Below are positions 1 to 9,566 of a stretch of 64,000 nt of DNA, one piece after another (within the stretch, counting starts at the first letter, position 1; every line of letters begins with the position of its first letter). The notes below the pieces were generated by a model. That model had not been told where the DNA came from and ran no database searches. It saw only the letters and a program-made list of their open reading frames with translations. The translations under genes and the position numbers were made by a program. This DNA is from Rhizobium tropici CIAT 899 (GTDB lineage: Bacteria; Pseudomonadota; Alphaproteobacteria; Rhizobiales; Rhizobiaceae), in assembly GCF_000330885.1 (NCBI RefSeq), contig NC_020059.1, positions 2,159,001 to 2,223,000 of the forward strand, given 5' to 3'.

Positions 1-857
1 ATTTCGTCGATGCCGGCGCCGACATCATCCTCACCAACACTTTCGGCGGCACGCGCCATCGCCTCAAGCTTCATCATGCTCAGGATCGCGTGCACAGTCT
101 CAACAAGACGGCAGCCGAGATCGCCCGTGCCGTTGCCGACAAAGCCGACCGCAAGGTCATCGTCGGCGGCTCAGTAGGGCCGACGGGCGAGTTGCTGATG
201 CCGCTCGGCGCCTTGACTTATGAAGACGCCGTCGCAGCCTTCGTCGAGCAGATGGAAGGCCTTCAGGCCGGCGGTGCCGATGTTGCCTGGATCGAAACCA
301 TGTCTTCGCCGGACGAGATCCGCGCTGCTGCCGAAGCCGCTGCCAAGGTCGGCTTGCCCTATACATATACCGGCTCGTTCGACACGGCCGGCAAGACGAT
401 GATGGGCCTACACCCGAAGGATATTCATGCCGTCGCCACCGATATCGGTGCAGGGCCGCTCGCGGTCGGCGCCAATTGCGGCGTTGGCGCCTCGGATATC
501 CTGTCCAGCCTCCTCGACATGACCGAGGCAGACCCGGCCGCCATCGTTATCGTCAAGGGTAATTGCGGCATTCCCGAATATCGTGGCGCAGAGATCCATT
601 ATTCCGGCACACCGCCGCTGATGGCCGACTATGCACGCCTTGCCCGCGATGCCGGGGCCAAGATCATAGGCGGATGCTGCGGCACCTCCTGCGGCCATCT
701 GGCCGCCATGCGGGAGGCGCTGGACAGCTACGTGCCTGGCGCTCGCCCGACGCTGGAGACGATCATCGAGCGGATTGGCCCCATGCGCAACAAGACGGCC
801 AACGAAGGCGGCGCCGCTCCGGTGCGTGAGCGTCGCCGGCGCTCCCAAGCAATCTAA
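1..857 (+). CDS. bmt: Homocysteine S-methyltransferase (betaine-homocysteine type), 5' end outside window
   Basis: The frame is open from the first bases and has no start inside the window, so the N-terminus is missing. The protein is a homocysteine S-methyltransferase-family TIM barrel. The visible part includes the early 'LTNTFGG' segment, the NCG cysteine and the late 'GGCCGT' cysteine pair; in this family these three cysteines bind the zinc that activates homocysteine. Family knowledge: Sinorhizobium Bmt moves a methyl group from glycine betaine to homocysteine, giving dimethylglycine and methionine. The corrinoid demethylation genes downstream and a GbdR-like regulator fit a betaine substrate, but the substrate is inferred. 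The C-terminus ends in an arginine-rich tail (RERRRRSQAI), a feature shared with other proteins of this locus. It converges on glf. Confidence 0.87.
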   Translation, partial: FVDAGADIILTNTFGGTRHRLKLHHAQDRVHSLNKTAAEIARAVADKADRKVIVGGSVGPTGELLMPLGALTYEDAVAAFVEQMEGLQAGGADVAWIETMSSPDEIRAAAEAAAKVGLPYTYTGSFDTAGKTMMGLHPKDIHAVATDIGAGPLAVGANCGVGASDILSSLLDMTEADPAAIVIVKGNCGIPEYRGAEIHYSGTPPLMADYARLARDAGAKIIGGCCGTSCGHLAAMREALDSYVPGARPTLETIIERIGPMRNKTANEGGAAPVRERRRRSQAI

Positions 858-933
858 GGAAAGCCTAACAACCGGGCTTCCCCCTGCGAGTCGGGCATTT
901 TCGCCTTGAGCCTTGTTCGGCACTGCCGACAGA

Positions 934-956
934 TACGCGCCGAATATCGGCGCGTA
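934..956. terminator. Perfect hairpin between convergent bmt and glf
   Basis: TACGCGCCGA and its exact reverse complement TCGGCGCGTA are separated by three bases, giving a perfect 10-bp stem. It lies between the 3' ends of two convergent genes. There is no T-run on either side, so it is either a weak bidirectional terminator or an mRNA-end stabiliser. Confidence 0.45.
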
Positions 957-968
957 ACGGGCGATCGC

Positions 969-2180
<1,212 letters not shown>

Positions 2181-3155
2181 TCAGACCTGCCCGAATACAC
2201 TGAAGACCTCCAATTCGAACTTTGTTTCTTCGACGGCAATAGAGCGCCGATAAACACCGAAATCCTCGAATCTCTCCGGGAAATTCTGGATCACGTCATC
2301 GATCGCCCTTGAAATCTCGTGCATTCGCTGAGGATGATTGCCGAACTTGTATTTGGCCGGAATGGGCAAATCCTCGAAATTGTTGGCCGAGCCGTTCCGG
2401 CCGGTGATCACGCAGCATCCGAGGAGCGCCGCTTCGCGCGGCATGCGATCCTTGCCGGCATGTGGACCGAAGTCGACGTAAAGCTTGGCTTGCGCCATGT
2501 TTTGATGAACTTCCGTCGGCGACATGTTGCTCAGGATCTTGAATTCATATTGCGGAGACATGGTTGCCAGCTGGCGCCCGAAAGCCTCGGCCTTGTTGTT
2601 GAACAAAACCAGATCGCGCCGTTGCTGAATCGGCTGCGGCGCCACGTTGTTTGCAAGCGTGGTAAAATCCGAGATCCGCAAGACATCGCCGAAGCCCAAC
2701 ATACTGAGCTGCGCCGTGGCATAGGAGGATTGCGACAGCATCTTGCAGTCGTTCTCCAGAAGGAACGGTACGCCGCCCACCGGCATCAGATGCCGCATGC
2801 CGTAATCGAAACTGAGCCACCAATAGGCCTTAGTCGCCTTCTTGAAGAGTGGAATCAGATGCGGCCATATCTCCGGAAACACCACGATCGCGTTTTCGTT
2901 GTCGATGATATAGTCCGAGCTTTCGGTGGCGTAGGCCCGATATTGCGGATGAACGGCATTCTCGTATTCCCGAAATACCATTGTGGTTTCCCCATCGGGG
3001 GACGGCATCAGGGAGTGATCGGAGCCGTTGGTGTAGACCATCCTGGCGCTGCGCCCGATTTTGGTCAGCCTTGCGCAGAGCTGGTGAAGGGCTTCCGGGC
3101 CGCCCGTCATATGATTGGGTGGGCAGAGGATATAGATAGTTTCATTTCCAGTCAT
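2181..3155 (-). CDS. Glycosyltransferase-like protein of a surface-polysaccharide operon
   Basis: A 324-residue protein that starts with a short beta strand and the loop PPNHMTGGPEALHQL, the kind of N-terminal nucleotide-sugar fold entry (GGxE-like) seen in GT-B glycosyltransferases. A later segment, DFGPHAGKDRMPREAALLGC, resembles the donor-binding region of GT4-like proteins, where a conserved E/R and a small-residue stretch close the site. No membrane segment or signal peptide is visible, so it is probably cytoplasmic. It lies 36 bases upstream of glf on the same strand, which makes a role in galactofuranose-containing glycan synthesis plausible. The acceptor and donor are unknown. A non-catalytic rhamnan-synthesis-type protein is an alternative. 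Confidence 0.65.
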   Translation of the reverse strand: MTGNETIYILCPPNHMTGGPEALHQLCARLTKIGRSARMVYTNGSDHSLMPSPDGETTMVFREYENAVHPQYRAYATESSDYIIDNENAIVVFPEIWPHLIPLFKKATKAYWWLSFDYGMRHLMPVGGVPFLLENDCKMLSQSSYATAQLSMLGFGDVLRISDFTTLANNVAPQPIQQRRDLVLFNNKAEAFGRQLATMSPQYEFKILSNMSPTEVHQNMAQAKLYVDFGPHAGKDRMPREAALLGCCVITGRNGSANNFEDLPIPAKYKFGNHPQRMHEISRAIDDVIQNFPERFEDFGVYRRSIAVEETKFELEVFSVFGQV

Positions 3156-3236
3156 AGTCGCAGTCCACCTTCACATGTCGTTTGCCGATCCACCCGCCAC
3201 AGGCGCCCGGTTCGCCGCCAAAATGCTCTAAAAAAC

Positions 3237-4169
3237 CTAGCCGCCCCTCGCCATCAAAGCGGAAAGAATAGTCGCCTGCTGGCGCTCGCACATGAGGCTG
3301 AAGCCGCGGCTCGCAATTGCCAACCGTCTCTCATCGTCGCGAACAAGTTCGATGCAGGTTTCGACAAGCCGATCATAATTGCAAAACGCCATTCCCTCAG
3401 CAAAAGCAGTCACTTCCGGGTCGTGGATATTGCCCTCGCTGACGACGCAGGCGCCATTGGCAAGCAGGAAGGAAACGCGGCAAATCTCGAAGATCGCGGC
3501 GTCGAAGTGATGCACGTTGAGGACGATTTTGGAGCGCCCGATCATAGCGTCGCGCTCGGCGCCATAGACACCGAACAGATGAACGAGGTTTAACCCGCTT
3601 GATTGCAACGCTACCAGCACATTCTTGCGGCGTTCGTTGATCGAGCCGTAAAAGAGAACGTCGATATCCTTTACCGGCGCCTGGGGCACACGCGTCAGAT
3701 GTCTGTTGTATCCCACATCAAGAATTTCGGCGGCAACGCCGAACCTGGCCAGTCCCTGGCGATTACGCTCGCTGTAATCGAGCACGGCGAACTTCTTGAG
3801 TAACCCGAGATATCGATGATTGATCCAACTGCTTTCAGCCGAGACCTGCTCCATATTCACGATGATGCTCTCCGGCGGCAGCCATTGCGCCGCGACCGAC
3901 GGCAGCAAATTTGCGCCGTAAACGATCGGTACGCGTCCGTTCCACTCTCGCGGATCGGTAACCAGAGGCGCACTCCCACCGAGTTCGGCAAAAGCATAAT
4001 GAAGACCGAGGGCGACATCCTCGAAAGCGCGACTGTGAATGTAGCCCTCCGGGCTGACGATCCAAATACAGTGCTGATCCTTGTGATGCTCCCAACCGAA
4101 AGGAAAGGCTGGCAGGGCGTGTTCCGCGCCATGCGATGCGACAGTCTGTTTCTCCGCTTGCGCGTGCAT
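3237..4169 (-). CDS. CgeB-like glycosyltransferase family 1 protein
   Basis: A 310-residue protein resembling the CgeB/YkvP-like glycosyltransferases: an N-terminal domain with a 'NMEQVS' segment, then 'VLFYGSINERRKNVL' at the start of the second Rossmann-like domain, and a C-terminal stretch with 'SKIVLNVHHFDAAIFEICRV' and 'VVSEGNIHDPE', where this family binds the nucleotide sugar. A good ribosome site (AAGGA, six bases upstream) supports the ATG at 4169. It is the first gene of the unit that continues into a second glycosyltransferase-like gene and glf. The transferred sugar is unknown; galactofuranose is a reasonable guess from the neighbour only. Confidence 0.72.
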   Translation of the reverse strand: MHAQAEKQTVASHGAEHALPAFPFGWEHHKDQHCIWIVSPEGYIHSRAFEDVALGLHYAFAELGGSAPLVTDPREWNGRVPIVYGANLLPSVAAQWLPPESIIVNMEQVSAESSWINHRYLGLLKKFAVLDYSERNRQGLARFGVAAEILDVGYNRHLTRVPQAPVKDIDVLFYGSINERRKNVLVALQSSGLNLVHLFGVYGAERDAMIGRSKIVLNVHHFDAAIFEICRVSFLLANGACVVSEGNIHDPEVTAFAEGMAFCNYDRLVETCIELVRDDERRLAIASRGFSLMCERQQATILSALMARGG

Positions 4170-4302
4170 GTTGATCCTTCTCGAAGACTCGCTGGAACCC
4201 CTCGCCTAAAAACTGCGCGATGGGCCTTGCTCAAACCTTGCGATGCCAAGAGCCGGTGGAGAGCTTCGGAAAGGAGTTCTTGCCTGCAAATGAAAGCCGC
4301 AC

Positions 4303-5049
4303 TCAGCCCGGTAGCATCTCCGTCACCGCGATAATCGGCCCGAGTGGAAACAGGCTGTCGCGCCTTTGCCATTCCGGTATGTCGACGCTGGAAATGCTGC
4401 CGTCGAGAAACAGGGCATTCGGACAGTTCAGATCGTCACGAAACAGTGTCGCAAAATCGTGGAAGCGCACCGGTCCGTCTGAAATCGCAAAAACGACGAG
4501 CCCGTCGATAGTGACGCCGACACCGTTTCTGGTCTTGAGGCTGGCGCTATCGGCCAGAAACGACGGATGCAGCTTGCCTTCGATGACGAGCATCGGGCCG
4601 GACTGGGTCGCATAGAATGGCCTGGCGCCGGAAGCAGCGAAGGCTTTGCTCTCCACGATCCCGGCCCTGCCTCCATCGACATAGAAAACCCCATTTGGCA
4701 AGAGATGGAAATTGCCCCAGCCCTTGTTGGTGTTGATCGCCTTCACCTCGCGTCCGTTTTCGATGAAGAGACCGACAGGAGATTGATCATCGAGATACAT
4801 GCCGCCGTTCATGGCGAAGCGCACGTAAATGCGATCCTGTCGCAGATCCATCTCCAGCGCCCGGAACGAGCCGTAAGGCTTGCCGCTGCGGTCATTCTGG
4901 AAAATCTGGATATCGTAACGGGCGGGATCGAAGGTGCAGATTGTGTAGCCATCTCCGAGATGCCGGACCTTGCGGCAGGCTTCGCCGGCGGATGCCGTGG
5001 CGGCACAGGCAAGAACGGCAAGGATAACAATCAATCGAATCAAGCGCAT
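4303..5049 (-). CDS. Secreted phosphodiester glycosidase-family (DUF2233) protein
   Basis: A 248-residue protein with a Sec-type signal peptide (about residues 1-22, ending ASA) followed by a domain of the phosphodiester glycosidase family (NAGPA/DUF2233). Matching segments are 'AMNGGMYLDDQSPVGLFIENG', 'NGVFYVD', 'ATQSGPMLVIEG', 'RNGVGVTIDG' and 'LFLDGSISS', in the family order. Family members remove N-acetylglucosamine from phosphodiesters or act on cell-wall glycans in the periplasm; the substrate here is unknown. It lies between the glycosyltransferase unit and the ferredoxin gene on the same strand, and could belong to either transcript. The 67-base gap to the ferredoxin gene allows co-transcription. 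Confidence 0.83.
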   Translation of the reverse strand: MRLIRLIVILAVLACAATASAGEACRKVRHLGDGYTICTFDPARYDIQIFQNDRSGKPYGSFRALEMDLRQDRIYVRFAMNGGMYLDDQSPVGLFIENGREVKAINTNKGWGNFHLLPNGVFYVDGGRAGIVESKAFAASGARPFYATQSGPMLVIEGKLHPSFLADSASLKTRNGVGVTIDGLVVFAISDGPVRFHDFATLFRDDLNCPNALFLDGSISSVDIPEWQRRDSLFPLGPIIAVTEMLPG

Positions 5050-5116
5050 GGCTCCGCATGAATAGCACAGGCTTCAGAACGCATCGCAATGCGGCGAAAC
5101 AAGGAATAGGCGAGGT

Positions 5117-5809
5117 TTAAAGCTGCAGTGCCGCCATGTGGAATGCAAGCTGCGCGGGGAGATAGCGATAATCGGCGCCGACCGGACAGGCATTGCGCGC
5201 AAGGCAGCCGCCAGTCATGCAGCCAGCCTGCCCTTCCCGCGTGCGCAAATGCGAGCGACAGGACTGGACATCGAAACCCACCGCTGTCACGGCTTCGGCG
5301 GGACAGGCGGTAAGACAGGGTTTCTCCACGCATAGAGCGCATGGATGCGGAGGAGACGCTGTCGTCTGAGCTTCTTTCAAGTCCTCGGCAAACCCCAAGG
5401 CACCGCGATATCCATGCCATAGGCCGTATTCTGCATGGATCAATACGCCGAGCGGCGATGCCTTCAAGCCTTCGGCCTGCATGGCCCATCGCTGGAACGG
5501 CTGCCAGGGCGGATCCGAAGGAAAATAGGCCGTAGCCCCCAAGCTGCTTGCGACCGGCTGGATGACCGTCTTCGACCAGTCGTCGAGCGGGTCGGGCCGG
5601 CCGGCATTCTCAGGCAATTGCCGCCAGTGCGAGAACGATGCCCAGATCGAGCCGCCGATATTGCCAAGCAGGACCACGCTTTGCGCCGCCGTGCAATCGG
5701 CCAATAGCGGCCCCTCGCCGTCGCCGAAGGACACCACACCCCGAACGAAAACTCCGTGGACGCCGAGCGCCGCACGGAGCTGTTCGAGTATGACAGGGCC
5801 GCGGCTCAC
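5117..5809 (-). CDS. Ferredoxin-like 4Fe-4S protein next to mttB
   Basis: A 230-residue protein whose C-terminal third has two cysteine groups: CALCVEKPCLTACP and, further on, CRSH...GCMTGGCLARNACP. These are the spacings of a pair of 4Fe-4S clusters, as in bacterial ferredoxins and the C-terminal part of QueG-like enzymes. The N-terminal two thirds resemble no fold I can name. I use GTG at 5809, which has AAGGGG five bases upstream; an in-frame stop at 5821-5819 rules out a longer start. It follows the mttB-like gene on the same strand. A reasonable job is electron delivery to the RACo-type activator at 12965-15007 or to the methylene-THF reductase, but this is inferred from context. Confidence 0.75.
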   Translation of the reverse strand: MSRGPVILEQLRAALGVHGVFVRGVVSFGDGEGPLLADCTAAQSVVLLGNIGGSIWASFSHWRQLPENAGRPDPLDDWSKTVIQPVASSLGATAYFPSDPPWQPFQRWAMQAEGLKASPLGVLIHAEYGLWHGYRGALGFAEDLKEAQTTASPPHPCALCVEKPCLTACPAEAVTAVGFDVQSCRSHLRTREGQAGCMTGGCLARNACPVGADYRYLPAQLAFHMAALQL

Positions 5810-5910
5810 CGTGGCCCCTTATATTCATAGTGCGGCCGCCAGACTTCCTTCTGGATGAGGTCGGCAACGCGCGTCGCACCGCCTTGCTCCCTGGCGGCCT
5901 CGGGCTCTCT
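5806..5910 (-). other. In-frame open extension after the mttB stop, ending in a GTGA overlap with the ferredoxin start
   Basis: After the TGA at 5913-5911 that ends the mttB-like gene, the same frame stays open for 34 codons, with G/C at most third positions, and closes at a TGA (5808-5806) that overlaps the GTG start of the ferredoxin gene as GTGA. The frame contains no ATG, GTG or TTG, so it could only be translated by reading through the first TGA. It may be chance; it may also be a decayed or read-through C-terminal extension. Confidence 0.25.
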
Positions 5911-7491
5911 TCAGGTGAAAGCGTCCGGCATGGAGTCCTTGCGCGTCTGGATATAGGCGAGAAGTGCCTCGTCGATCGCCGGATCGAGCGGCGGCGCTTC
6001 ATAATGATCGAGCCAAGAACGGCAAAGGGCATTGGCGCGCTGCTCGATGCGCTTCTGGCCCTCGATCTCCCACTGCTCGAAGGAATTGTTGTCTGCGAGC
6101 GCCGAGCGATAGAAAGCGGACTGGAAGTTGGCCTGCGTATGGGCACAGCCGAGATAATGACTTCCGGGGCCGACTTCGCGGATGGCGTCGAGCGCCTGAC
6201 CGTTCTCCGAGAGATCCACCCCTTCGGCCATCTTCTGCATCATGCCGAGCTGATCCTGGTCGATCATGAACTTCTCGTAGGAAGAAACGAGACCGCCTTC
6301 GAGCCATCCCGCCGCATGCAACACGAAATTCGTGCCCGCCAGCAGCGTCATGTTCAAGGTATTGGCGGATTCATGCGCCGCCTGTGCATCCGGCACCTTC
6401 GATCCGCAGAGCGAACCGCCGGTACGAAACGGCAGACCGAGACGTCGGGCAAGCTGCGCAGCCCCATAGGACACGAGCGACGGTTCCGGCGTGCCGAAGG
6501 TCGGCGCACCCGACTGCATCGAGATCGAGGCTGCAAAGGTGCCGTAAAGCACCGGCGAACCCTTGCGGATCAGCTGTGTGAACGAGGCGCCCGCCAGAAC
6601 TTCGGCGAGAATCTGCGTCAGCGTGCCTGCGACCGTCACCGGGCTCATGGCGCCCGAGAGAATGAAGGGCGAAACGACCGACGCCTGATTGTGCCGCGCA
6701 TAGACCTTCAAGGCACCGAGCATGGTCTCGTCGAACACCATCGGCGAGTTGGCGTTGATAAGGTTCAGCGTCACGCAATTATCCTCGACGAAGTCGTCGC
6801 CAAAGACGATCTTCGCCATGGCGATCGTATCTTCAGCACGCTCCGGTGCGGTCACCGATCCCATGAACGGCTTGTCGGAATATTTGATATGGCTGTAGAC
6901 CATATCCAGATGGCGCTTGTTGACCGGGATATCGACAGGCTCGCAGACCGTGCCGCCTGACGAATGCATCGACGGCGCCATATAGGCGAGCTTCACGAAA
7001 TTGCGGAAATCCTCGATCGTGGCATAGCGGCGGTTGCCCTCGAGATCGCGGACGAAGGGCGGGCCATAGACCGGCGCGAAAATCGTCGCCTTGCCACCGA
7101 CATGGGCGTTGCGGGCGCTGTTGCGCGCATGCCAGGTAAATTCCTTCGGCGCGGTCTTCAAAAGCTCGCGGCAAAGGCCCTTCGGAAAATGCACACGCTG
7201 CCCGCGCACGTCGGCACCGGCCTCCTTCCAGAGCGCCAGCGCTTCCGCGTCATCGCGAAATTCGATGCCGATTTCTTCCAGAACCGTGTCGGCGTTACGT
7301 TCGATGAGCTGCAGGCCCTCTTCGTCAAGCACTTCGTAGACGCCGATCTTACGGGTGATATAGGGGAGCGAAGGACCCGGCCCGCCGCCGCTGCGCGAAG
7401 CGCGCCGTGCTGCCGCACCCCTGCCCTCGCTGCGCGAACGCCGTCCACCGCCGTCATTGCCTGCAGCCGGTTGCTCAATCATATCGTCCAT
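5911..7491 (-). CDS. MttB-superfamily methylamine/betaine:corrinoid methyltransferase, no pyrrolysine
   Basis: A 526-residue member of the trimethylamine methyltransferase (MttB) superfamily. Residues from about 42 onward (LPYITRKIGVYEVLDEEGL) through the C-terminal LDPAIDEALLAYIQTRKD follow the family over its full length. The frame has no internal amber codon, so this is a non-pyrrolysine member. Characterised non-pyrrolysine members (MtgB, MtcB, MtpB) demethylate glycine betaine, carnitine or proline betaine onto a corrinoid protein, so a quaternary amine is the likely substrate. The divergent neighbour encodes the corrinoid partner. The start has GAGGA eight bases upstream. Residues 14-38 form an Arg/Gly/Ser-rich extension before the barrel; it looks disordered and is not a standard targeting signal. 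Confidence 0.92.
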   Translation of the reverse strand: MDDMIEQPAAGNDGGGRRSRSEGRGAAARRASRSGGGPGPSLPYITRKIGVYEVLDEEGLQLIERNADTVLEEIGIEFRDDAEALALWKEAGADVRGQRVHFPKGLCRELLKTAPKEFTWHARNSARNAHVGGKATIFAPVYGPPFVRDLEGNRRYATIEDFRNFVKLAYMAPSMHSSGGTVCEPVDIPVNKRHLDMVYSHIKYSDKPFMGSVTAPERAEDTIAMAKIVFGDDFVEDNCVTLNLINANSPMVFDETMLGALKVYARHNQASVVSPFILSGAMSPVTVAGTLTQILAEVLAGASFTQLIRKGSPVLYGTFAASISMQSGAPTFGTPEPSLVSYGAAQLARRLGLPFRTGGSLCGSKVPDAQAAHESANTLNMTLLAGTNFVLHAAGWLEGGLVSSYEKFMIDQDQLGMMQKMAEGVDLSENGQALDAIREVGPGSHYLGCAHTQANFQSAFYRSALADNNSFEQWEIEGQKRIEQRANALCRSWLDHYEAPPLDPAIDEALLAYIQTRKDSMPDAFT

Positions 7492-7750
7492 GATGTTTCC
7501 TCACTCCTGCGCATGGATGCGTCTATCAGGCCCCATGCTACCCGATTCCGCCAAGCGGACGTTCCTTAATGCGCCAGCAATTAGCATAGGACAGACATGG
7601 GCTGCTAATATCAACTGTTCTTCGCCCGTCGCGATTGTTCCTTGCGACGTCGCATTCAAAAAGAGTTTTGGCGGCCTTCCGGTCTATCCGTAATGGCGGC
7701 AGTGTTTTATACAAGTTTCTGATGCATTGCACGAAAACGGGATGGAGCGC
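7492..7750. promoter_or_regulatory. Divergent control region between mttB-like and corrinoid-protein genes
   Basis: These 259 bases separate two divergent genes that must act together, so they probably hold both promoters and the regulator site. One short inverted repeat, TCCGC-CAA-GCGGA, lies at 7547-7559. I cannot identify a GbdR or LysR site by eye. Confidence 0.5.
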
Positions 7751-8452
7751 ATGTCTGACGACGAAATCATTCTCTCGGAACTTTCTGACGAAGAGCTCGT
7801 GCAGCAGATGCATGACGACCTGTATGACGGCTTGAAGGAAGAAATCGAGGAAGCCACCAATATCCTCCTGGAGCGTGGCTGGGCGCCTTATGATGTTCTG
7901 ACCCAAGCACTGGTCGAAGGCATGCGCATCGTCGGCATCGACTTCCGCGACGGCATTCTCTTCGTTCCGGAAGTTCTGCTGTCCGCCAATGCGATGAAGG
8001 CCGGCATGTTTATCCTGCGTCCGCTTCTGGCGCAGACCGGCGCGCCGAAGCTCGGCAAAATGGTGATCGGCACCGTCAAGGGCGACATTCACGACATCGG
8101 CAAGAACCTTGTCGGCATGATGATGGAAGGCGCAGGCTTCGACGTCATCGACCTCGGCATCAACAACCCGGTCGAAAACTATCTCGACGCCATCGAGCGC
8201 GAACAGCCCGACATTCTCGGCATGTCGGCCCTGCTGACCACGACAATGCCCTACATGAAGGTTGTCATCGATACTCTGAAGGAAAAGGGCCTGCGCGATG
8301 ACTACGTCGTGCTGGTCGGCGGTGCGCCGCTGAATGAGGAATTCGGCAAGGCCGTAGGCGCCGACGCCTATTGCCGCGACGCCGCCGTGGCGGTCGAAAC
8401 CGCCAAGGAATTCATGAAGCGCAAGCACAACAGCCTGGCTGCCGGCGCCTGA
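7751..8452 (+). CDS. Corrinoid (cobalamin-binding) methyl-carrier protein
   Basis: A 233-residue protein of the MtbC/MttC/MtgC type. An N-terminal helical B12-binding cap is followed by a Rossmann-like B12 domain with the signature GDIHDIGKN (Asp112, His114, Gly117 as D-x-H-x-x-G), where the histidine becomes the lower cobalt ligand. The later 'SALLTTTMPYM' and 'VVLVGGAPL' segments complete the corrinoid pocket. It is the methyl acceptor for the MttB-like enzyme and the donor to the pterin methyltransferase at 11653. The first 25 residues are strongly acidic, in contrast to the arginine-rich tails of its partners. An in-frame ATG at 7742 is an alternative start; 7751 leaves GGAG only three bases upstream. 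Confidence 0.95.
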   Translation: MSDDEIILSELSDEELVQQMHDDLYDGLKEEIEEATNILLERGWAPYDVLTQALVEGMRIVGIDFRDGILFVPEVLLSANAMKAGMFILRPLLAQTGAPKLGKMVIGTVKGDIHDIGKNLVGMMMEGAGFDVIDLGINNPVENYLDAIEREQPDILGMSALLTTTMPYMKVVIDTLKEKGLRDDYVVLVGGAPLNEEFGKAVGADAYCRDAAVAVETAKEFMKRKHNSLAAGA

Positions 8453-8468
8453 GCCTTTATTTCTCCGA

Positions 8469-8495
8469 GCCGGCGACGAAAAGGTTGTCGCCGGC
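8469..8495. terminator. Hairpin between corrinoid gene and entericidin gene
   Basis: GCCGGCGAC and GTCGCCGGC form a perfect 9-bp stem with a 9-base loop. It lies between two convergent 3' ends. No long T-run follows, so termination strength is uncertain. Confidence 0.55.
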
Positions 8496-8515
8496 CCGCG
8501 GGCATCCCAAATGAG

Positions 8516-8677
8516 TTACTGAGCAGCCTTCTTGACGGTATGACCGGCATCTTCCGTCGCATTGACGGCGTTTGCCGTATCTCTGCCCATGCCACGAATG
8601 GTGTTGGAGCACGAAGCAAGCACCATGAGCACGGCGAAGGCAGCGGCGATTTTGCTTGTTGTCGATACGGTCATCAT
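8516..8677 (-). CDS. Entericidin A/B-family small lipoprotein
   Basis: A 53-residue protein: hydrophobic signal segment ending in the lipobox LASC, then 'SNTIRGMGRDTANAV', the entericidin family signature, and a short charged tail. It should be exported and lipid-anchored through the cysteine after residue 21. Entericidins are small envelope lipoproteins, in enterics a toxin/antidote pair; in rhizobia single copies of unclear role are common. Two adjacent ATGs (8677, 8674) are possible starts, with AAGGGG upstream. Its 5' end is only 15 bases from the start of the divergent DUF1638 gene, so at least one of the two promoters must lie inside the other gene. Confidence 0.8.
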   Translation of the reverse strand: MMTVSTTSKIAAAFAVLMVLASCSNTIRGMGRDTANAVNATEDAGHTVKKAAQ

Positions 8678-8692
8678 CAGGAGCCCCTTTGA

Positions 8693-9331
8693 ATGGATGT
8701 TGATCGGCAAGATTCGGAGAAAAACCCTCCGCCCGATAAACGCGCAGCAACTCAAAAAGTTCATGTGATCGCGTGCGGCGCAATCGCGCGCGAAATACTG
8801 GCGGTCTCTAGAATAAACGGGCTCGATCACATCGATCTTCACTGTCTTCCCGCAATCTATCATTCCTATCCGCAAAAGATCGCACCAGCCCTGGAAGAGG
8901 CAATTGCCGATGCCCGCTCTCGCGGCTTCGAAAAGATCTTTATCGGCTATGCGGATTGCGGCACCGGCGGCGATATCGACAGGATTTGCGATCGCGAGGG
9001 AATAGAGCGCCTTTCCGGTCCGCACTGTTATTCTTTCTTCACCGGCAACGAGGCTTTCGCCGCGCGCGACGATGACATCACATCGTTTTTCCTGACCGAC
9101 TTCCTCGCCCGCCAGTTCGAAGCCTTCGTCATCGTCCCGCTCGGCCTCGATCGTCATCCGGAGTTGCGCGACATGTATTTCGGCAACTACCGCAAGGTGG
9201 TCTATCTGTCGCAGGAGGAAGATCCGGCGCTGCAGGCAAAGGCGAAGGAAGCCGCCGCCTATCTCGGCCTGGATTACGAATACCGTTTTACTGGCTACGG
9301 CGATTTGGCGCGCGAATTGCTGACTGTCTGA
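8693..9331 (+). CDS. DUF1638-domain protein of the corrinoid methyltransferase locus
   Basis: A 212-residue protein matching the DUF1638 family, whose biochemical role is unknown. It has five cysteines (28, 51, 89, 99, 112), several in conserved-looking turns (IACGAIARE, YADCGTGGD, SGPHCYSFF), which suggests a metal- or cofactor-binding pocket. There is no signal peptide or membrane segment, so it is probably cytoplasmic. DUF1638 genes also occur beside MttB/RACo genes in methanogens (family knowledge), and the setting is the same here. It could help load, repair or insert the corrinoid, but that is a guess. The start at 8693 has AGGAG nine bases upstream, a sequence shared with the opposite-strand entericidin leader. 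Confidence 0.8.
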   Translation: MDVDRQDSEKNPPPDKRAATQKVHVIACGAIAREILAVSRINGLDHIDLHCLPAIYHSYPQKIAPALEEAIADARSRGFEKIFIGYADCGTGGDIDRICDREGIERLSGPHCYSFFTGNEAFAARDDDITSFFLTDFLARQFEAFVIVPLGLDRHPELRDMYFGNYRKVVYLSQEEDPALQAKAKEAAAYLGLDYEYRFTGYGDLARELLTV

Positions 9332-9566
9332 GTGCGACATCCGCGTCGCTTTCCAGCCTCATGCTTCTTTGCTAGGCCGACCTGCTGGACGAGCGATCGG
9401 CATTCAATCACAGTACAAAGCTGGCCGGTTCAAAGGATAAAGCGCCTTGGCGATACTTCCAGACGAGGTTTTCATGTCGCGTCGCTTTTCGGCATGTGGC
9501 GCGTCGTGGCGAGTGCAGTCCTGAGGTCGGCCGGCGTGCATTCTGGCGTGAAGAGGAGATTTGTGC

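Noticed and set aside
5830..6960. Long plus-strand frame opposite the mttB-like gene
   Set aside because: Its translation has no recognisable domain, while the minus strand matches the MttB superfamily over its full length.
5911..7491. Pyrrolysine-coding mttB
   Set aside because: The frame has no internal amber codon, and no pyl genes are in the window.
7538..9340. Minus-strand frames opposite the corrinoid and DUF1638 genes
   Set aside because: Shadows of recognisable plus-strand genes. Only the last 53 codons of the second one (8516-8677) are real, as the entericidin gene.
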